9,730 nucleotides of DNA from Planctomycetaceae bacterium (GTDB taxonomy: Bacteria > Planctomycetota > Planctomycetia > Planctomycetales > Planctomycetaceae): the NCBI GenBank assembly GCA_947463775.1, contig CANHVD010000179.1, positions 1 through 9,730 of the forward strand, read 5' to 3'. Shown piece after piece: positions 6,257 through 9,730 of this stretch. Position 1 is the stretch's first letter; the number at the start of each line of letters is the position of its first letter. Under the pieces are notes generated by a model. It ran no database searches and was not told the DNA's origin. It worked only from the letters and a program-made list of their open reading frames with translations. Made by a program: the position numbers and the translations under genes.

Positions 6257-6697
6257 ATGTTCCACGCAGTGCATCAAGACCGCAGCAAGTCGTCCACAGT
6301 CCACCGGATTGCGGAAGCGAACATCATTATGCTGCTGGTGGTCATCTGCTGTTGCTTGAGTGAGCAAGCTGTTGGTGATGACAGGACTGCTCGTCAACGT
6401 TTTGTCGTTGAGGTGTCAGGCGCGATTCGCATGAACTCGGTACCGACGACTGCGAGAAGTGAGATGAGTCGTGTCGAAATCTCGTCGGCCGCCGAGGTTG
6501 TCCTGGCTTTGAGTTCAATCGAAAAGTCTGCCTCATCGTCTGAAGCTGTGTTCCTGTTGCTTTCTGGGCAGGCCTGTCATTTGAGTATTCATCGGGGCTC
6601 AGGGCCTCTGAAGTTACAGACCGTTTCTTTGTCAGGCCAACCGTGTCTGGAACTTGGAAACGAGTCGATGCCGGTTCTGACCATTACATCGATCTGA
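6257..6697 (+). CDS. Small exported protein, possibly a distant relative of the operon's secreted proteins
   Basis: The start is uncertain. ATG 6257 gives 146 aa and places basic residues before the hydrophobic segment ANIIMLLVVICCCL, with a likely cleavage at QAVG-D. ATG 6329 gives 122 aa and has GGAAG 11 nt upstream. GTG 6143 is also open. The mature part begins DDRTARQRFVVEVSGAIRM, which resembles the mature start of the operon's first protein (TTDTQRYTVTVPSTLSI): polar residues, then Q-R-[FY], an alternating strand and a short hydrophobic strand. The rest (VEISSAAEVVLALSS, AVFLLLSGQACHLSIH, PVLTITSI) is strand-like but lacks the W-x-V and V-G-T-I signatures. Two cysteines lie in the mature region (residues 107 and 130). 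It diverges from the operon across a shared 480-nt region. No family is recognised. It might be a minor subunit, a regulator of the system or a decaying copy. Confidence 0.5.
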   Translation: MFHAVHQDRSKSSTVHRIAEANIIMLLVVICCCLSEQAVGDDRTARQRFVVEVSGAIRMNSVPTTARSEMSRVEISSAAEVVLALSSIEKSASSSEAVFLLLSGQACHLSIHRGSGPLKLQTVSLSGQPCLELGNESMPVLTITSI

Positions 6698-6752
6698 GAC
6701 TGCGCTCGTCGGAAACGGCTACGCGGCGAACGCTGAGATCTGACAGCCAACG

Positions 6753-8384
6753 CTACTGAACCAGCTCAGGAAAGACGGCGTCCGTTGTGTCGATGAGCCG
6801 TGCCATAGTGACGCCGTCGCGCGAACTTTCTGCGATCACTTTTGCTCCAGTGGGCACGGCACGCAGGGATGATCTTAAGTCGGCAAGGCGATGAATCAAC
6901 AACAGGAGTCCGTGTTGTCGAGCAGGATCGTATTCCCACGGCACCAGTTTGATACCTCGCTGTTGTACGATCGGGACCAGTGATTCCAGATCACTCAGCT
7001 GAAACTGATGGCTGACCGGGGCGACATACACGACGCTGTTCTCGGGGACTTGATTCCAGAATTGTGAATTCAGAGCATCGGACCAATATCCTGCTTCCAT
7101 CCCCAGTTTATCGGCTCCTCGATTACCACCAGCCAATGGACCGTATTGAGAAATTGCGAGGGGTTGCATCGTCCAGTAGAGAGGTACGCAGCCGACAAGA
7201 ATTCCAACGAACACATTGCGGCCGAGATTGCGTTTATGACCTGAGGTTGGAGTTGTTGGATTGGTTCTCGGGCGTCCATCCAGCCACAAGCTGAATCCCC
7301 TGGCTGCAAGCACCGCAAGAGGAGGCATTACGATGAGAAAGAGTCGCGTGCCGTCATAGACAGGGACCCCCGGAACGGCGAAGACCGTGAGTGGCATCAG
7401 CACGAACAGCAGCAGCAATTTCTCCGTCGAATCCAGCGCCGCACGAACACTGCGCAGGATCAATCCGGATAATGTCCAGATGGGCAATGAGATCAGGGTT
7501 GTGATGAACGGAAAGTGCCACGGCACTTCCTTGTCGGCAAACCGCTGACCAAGGTACCAGCAATAAAGAGTTTGCCGCTCCGTCGTTCGCCCCAGATAGG
7601 TCATTACATTCTTGACGGGATCCAGCCAGAGCCATGGCCAGCCTGCAAAGAACACTACGGCGCCAATCAGTCCAAAAACGGCCAGCGGTCGAATCGACTT
7701 AAAACGATATTGACCAACGGACCAGAGAAACAGCAGCACGGGAAGGAAGATGCCTTGTACTTTTGTCAGCAGCAGAAGTCCCCAGAACATGCCGCTGACA
7801 GCCGCCTGTAGAGTTGACGGAGGAGCCTGGCGAGTCCACCAGGCGAGCAGTGGAATCATCGCGGCAACCCATGCCAGATTCGTGCAGGATTCCAGTGCCG
7901 CTAATCTTGCATGTCCCATCAGATGAGGCATGCCTGTCAACATCGCGGCAACCAGCAGTCCCGTCGTCAGGCCATATTTCCGACGAGAGAACTCCGACAG
8001 CAGCAAGACCGTCAGACCAAAGGCCACGCTGGACCCAAGTCTTGCCGCAGGAACATTGTAAATGGTTGACTCAGAGCCTGTGATGAACGTTGAGTTCAGG
8101 CCATGTGATGCTCCCAGAACAAATCGTCCCAGAGGAGGATGATCGGGAAGATATCGCGGGGTTCCAAAAACCTCACGAGCAACTCCGGGAGTGAACAGCA
8201 GCGGTCCGTGCTGAGCAAAGGCATCGACGAGATACACGCCCTGATCGATATTGAAAGATTCATCCAGAGTTAGTCCAGGGCCAACTGGAAGCTTGGAATT
8301 CACCAGGCCATGGTTCACCATCGATGCCGCGAGCATGAATGCGACGAAAGATAGGCCAGCCAGAATTGGTGAACAGCGAAACAT
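6753..8384 (-). CDS. GT39/PMT-like multi-pass membrane glycosyltransferase
   Basis: This is a 543-residue integral membrane protein of GT-C fold. After the first membrane helix (residues about 7-27) the first loop carries the acidic motif LTLDESFN (D41, E42), the usual site of the catalytic Asp in this class. The DHPPLGRF motif (81-88) is typical of bacterial family 39 members. A second loop motif, GHARLAALES (157-166), follows. About ten hydrophobic helices span 110-410, including FFAGWPWLWLDP (245-256) and a late GTRLFLIVMPPLAVL segment (345-359). The soluble C-terminal part, from about 415 (GGNRGADKLGMEAGYW), resembles the tail seen in large planctomycete members. Such enzymes transfer a sugar from a polyprenyl-phosphate donor to protein or lipid at the outer face of the inner membrane; donor and acceptor here are unknown. 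The start ATG 8384 has only a weak SD and lies about 35 nt after a terminator, so its promoter must be very close or it relies on readthrough. Confidence 0.85.
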   Translation of the reverse strand: MFRCSPILAGLSFVAFMLAASMVNHGLVNSKLPVGPGLTLDESFNIDQGVYLVDAFAQHGPLLFTPGVAREVFGTPRYLPDHPPLGRFVLGASHGLNSTFITGSESTIYNVPAARLGSSVAFGLTVLLLSEFSRRKYGLTTGLLVAAMLTGMPHLMGHARLAALESCTNLAWVAAMIPLLAWWTRQAPPSTLQAAVSGMFWGLLLLTKVQGIFLPVLLFLWSVGQYRFKSIRPLAVFGLIGAVVFFAGWPWLWLDPVKNVMTYLGRTTERQTLYCWYLGQRFADKEVPWHFPFITTLISLPIWTLSGLILRSVRAALDSTEKLLLLFVLMPLTVFAVPGVPVYDGTRLFLIVMPPLAVLAARGFSLWLDGRPRTNPTTPTSGHKRNLGRNVFVGILVGCVPLYWTMQPLAISQYGPLAGGNRGADKLGMEAGYWSDALNSQFWNQVPENSVVYVAPVSHQFQLSDLESLVPIVQQRGIKLVPWEYDPARQHGLLLLIHRLADLRSSLRAVPTGAKVIAESSRDGVTMARLIDTTDAVFPELVQ

Positions 8385-8418
8385 GACGCTCGATCGTTAG
8401 CGGAAAGTCGATTCCATG

Positions 8419-8448
8419 AAAAAGGGCGTCCCCGTGGGAACGCCCTTT
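8419..8448 (-). terminator. Rho-independent terminator after the His-rich lipoprotein gene
   Basis: On the minus strand AAAGGGCGT (8448-8440) pairs with ACGCCCTTT (8429-8421) around a 10-nt loop. Five T residues (8423-8419) run directly out of the stem. On the plus strand the stem is followed by only three T residues, so it points away from uvrC and ends transcription of the gene at 8505-8864. Confidence 0.8.
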
Positions 8449-8472
8449 ACTTCTGTCAGCAGCAGATTATCG

Positions 8473-8494
8473 AGGTGCATCGTCAAATGCACCT
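8473..8494 (-). repeat. Hairpin between the lipoprotein stop codon and the terminator
   Basis: AGGTGCAT (8473-8480) and ATGCACCT (8487-8494) form a perfect 8-bp stem with a 6-nt loop, 10 nt after the lipoprotein stop codon. No T-run follows. It may protect the mRNA 3' end from exonucleases or help pause RNA polymerase before the terminator 25 nt on. Confidence 0.6.
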
Positions 8495-8504
8495 GACCGT
8501 CAAA

Positions 8505-8864
8505 CTACTTCGCTTCCGGAGCTGGAGCAGCGCCTTCAGCGGCTGGTGCTGGAGCTTCAGCAGCTGGAGCTTCCGCTGCAGGTGCAGCAGCTGGAGTTTC
8601 GGCTGCCGGAGCAGCACCTTCAGCAGGAGCAGCAGCTGGAGTTTCGGCCGCAAGGGCAGCGCCTTCAGCGGCTGGAGCTGCATCGTGTGAGTGACCGTCT
8701 TTTTCGTCGTGAGAATGAGGAGCTTCCGCTCCGCCAGCAACGCCAGAACCAGCTGCAGCTGCGCCGCCACCAGCTCCGGTTGTGCTCTCATTCGCGGTAC
8801 ATCCCAAAGTGAACGTCACGCCTGCCAACAGCACGAGCGTGCTCAATGATTTAACGAATTTCAT
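8505..8864 (-). CDS. Small Ala/Pro/Glu-rich lipoprotein with a His-Asp patch
   Basis: This 119-residue protein begins MKFVKSLSTLVLLAGVTFTLGC, a lipoprotein signal peptide with the acceptor Cys at residue 22 (Leu and Gly at -2 and -1, Thr at -3). A flexible Gly/Ala segment follows (about 30-47). Residues 50-61 contain two H-S-H-D motifs separated by EKDG, a plausible divalent-metal-binding patch. From residue 62 to the end the protein is a low-complexity tail made of A-A-E-x-P-A-A-A-P-type units with no predicted fold. The composition (about half Ala) and the acidic, Pro-rich tail suggest an extended tether projecting from the membrane. The start is preceded by GGGGC at -4 to -8 and is unambiguous from the signal peptide. 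It is monocistronic: divergent from uvrC and closed by a terminator. The name-level function is unknown; metal binding is inferred only from the histidines. Confidence 0.8.
   Translation of the reverse strand: MKFVKSLSTLVLLAGVTFTLGCTANESTTGAGGGAAAAGSGVAGGAEAPHSHDEKDGHSHDAAPAAEGAALAAETPAAAPAEGAAPAAETPAAAPAAEAPAAEAPAPAAEGAAPAPEAK
8527..8675. repeat. Imperfect tandem repeats inside the lipoprotein gene
   Basis: Two exact 20-nt copies beginning GCAGCAGCTGGAG lie at 8584-8603 and 8629-8648, 45 nt (15 codons) apart. Another 20-nt pair, beginning GCAGCGCCTTCAG, lies at 8527-8546 and 8656-8675, 129 nt apart. All spacings are multiples of three, so copies can be gained or lost without breaking the frame. 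They encode the Ala/Pro/Glu tail. Confidence 0.75.
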
Positions 8865-9107
8865 GTGCCCCAGCCTTTCACAAAAAACACTTCAATTGAT
8901 GTCGCGACCCAGAAACCGCAGGAAACTGCGATTAAGCGACCCTATAACGCTACGAAAACACGGCGTGAAATCAATCTTTCGGAATAGCGAAATCGTGGAA
9001 GTTTCGTTTTTGGGGCTTTCTTGAGCCCTTACCGCCAATTGAGATTGCGTAAGATCGGCCGAATTGCCAGGAATTGACGACGGAAAATACTGCCCAAAGC
9101 AGCTGCC

Positions 9108-9730
9108 ATGGATGACCAAATCCCCGAATCTGTAGATCTTTCGCAATCGGACGCTATTGCTCCGGGCGGAGCATTTGCGCCTCGCGAGAAAGTTCGGACG
9201 TTCCCGACCACGCCTGGTGTCTACCTCATGAAGGACTCTCAGGGCTGCGTCATTTACGTTGGGAAGGCGATCAACTTACGGAGTCGAGCTGGCAGTTACT
9301 TCACTCGAGCGGCCGAGATCGAACTACGCACGGCCGAACTGGTCTTGCAGATTGCGGACATCGATTACATCGATGCCGAAAGTGAAGTAGACGCCCTGCT
9401 CATGGAAGCGCGGCTGATCAAAGATATCCAGCCGAAGTTCAATACCCAGTTGAAGGATGGCAAGACCTTCCCTTATCTGCAGATCACGACGCGTGAGGAT
9501 TTTCCGCGTGTCGAGTTCACTCGGCAGCCCGAAACCTCCGGAGTCAAACTGTACGGCCCGTTTCTGAACTCTGCTCAGCTACGCGGAGCGATCGCGATCC
9601 TGCAGAAGATTTTTCGGTTCCGTACATGTACTCTCGACATTGATGAACACGATGAACGTTGGCGGTGGTTTCGTCCGTGTCTGCTGGCCAGCATCAATCA
9701 GTGCACCGCTCCGTGCAATCAGCGGATCAG
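9108..9730 (+). CDS. uvrC: UvrABC excinuclease subunit C, N-terminal part (cut by window end)
   Basis: UvrC makes both incisions around UvrB-bound DNA lesions in nucleotide excision repair, in the cytosol on DNA. The visible 207 residues start at ATG 9108; an in-frame TGA at 9075-9077 limits any longer start. About 28 extra residues precede the GIY-YIG nuclease domain. This domain begins FPTTPGVYLMKDSQG and continues IYVGKAINLRSRAGSYF. The catalytic Tyr and Arg of the 3' incision site fit Y in GVY and R in NLRSR. It continues with EVDALLMEARLIKDIQPKFN and LKDGKTFPYLQIT. Next comes KLYGPFLNSAQLRGAI, and the cysteine-containing block RPCLLASINQCTAPCN closes the window. The UvrB-binding and RNase H-like endonuclease domains lie beyond the edge. 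The SD is weak. The gene is divergent from the lipoprotein gene across a 243-nt spacer in which I saw no clear SOS box. Confidence 0.95.
   Translation, partial: MDDQIPESVDLSQSDAIAPGGAFAPREKVRTFPTTPGVYLMKDSQGCVIYVGKAINLRSRAGSYFTRAAEIELRTAELVLQIADIDYIDAESEVDALLMEARLIKDIQPKFNTQLKDGKTFPYLQITTREDFPRVEFTRQPETSGVKLYGPFLNSAQLRGAIAILQKIFRFRTCTLDIDEHDERWRWFRPCLLASINQCTAPCNQRI

Noticed and set aside
6030..6258. Two minus-strand open frames of 63 and 70 codons in the divergent spacer
   Set aside because: One starts with GTG without an SD; neither has a recognisable motif, and they overlap each other in different frames.
8527..8675. Regularly spaced repeats considered as a CRISPR-like array
   Set aside because: The spacings are in-frame coding repeats inside a lipoprotein gene; repeat and spacer sizes are irregular and no cas gene is present.
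8475..8812. Plus-strand frames with Ser/Trp/Phe or Gln/Leu repeats
   Set aside because: They are antisense readings of the lipoprotein's Ala/Pro/Glu repeats.
9013..9028. Small hairpin GGGCT...AGCCC before uvrC
   Set aside because: A 5-bp stem without a T-run or conserved context is expected by chance.

Overview
The window looks like chromosomal DNA from a planctomycete-type Gram-negative bacterium. This is inferred from family content: a four-helix-bundle-suffix relic, a sigma-54 activator fragment of the 'ELEQCVRN' type, a large DHPPL-type membrane glycosyltransferase, an orphan lipoprotein secretin, and mostly weak Shine-Dalgarno sequences. No rRNA, tRNA, CRISPR array or insertion sequence was seen.

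Layout. Bases 1-437 (+) carry the 3' part of a flavodoxin-family gene. Bases 406-1134 (+) hold two consecutive 5'-truncated gene remnants in one frame: the C-terminal end of a sigma-54-dependent activator, then the C-terminal part of a four-helix-bundle-suffix protein whose own tail runs into the 3' end of the convergent operon. Bases 1106-5774 (-) form a compact four-gene operon. In transcription order it encodes a secreted beta-rich small protein (185 aa, strong SD), a second diverged copy (176 aa), an outer-membrane secretin lipoprotein (596 aa) and a large exported protein that looks like several Ig-type beta-sandwich domains. Gaps between the genes are only about 13-55 nt. Upstream of the first gene are two perfect inverted repeats. 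Divergently, at 6257-6697 (+), lies a small exported protein whose mature N-terminus resembles the operon's first protein.

Bases 6753-8384 (-) encode a GT39/PMT-like multi-pass glycosyltransferase. Bases 8505-8864 (-) encode a short Ala/Pro/Glu-rich lipoprotein with a His-Ser-His-Asp patch; it is separated from the glycosyltransferase gene by a hairpin and a Rho-independent terminator. Bases 9108-9730 (+) are the 5' part of uvrC (GIY-YIG excinuclease subunit), cut by the window end.

The most interesting unit is the 1106-5774 operon. It pairs a secretin with two small surface-type beta proteins and a multi-Ig partner, but has no ATPase, pseudopilin or inner-membrane platform gene. The small proteins have a W-x-V motif early and a 'G-[DE]-Y...V-G-T-I' C-terminus. 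The arrangement is reminiscent of WxL surface-protein loci of Gram-positives, but with an outer-membrane secretin added. This is an analogy from reading the sequence, not a demonstrated homology.
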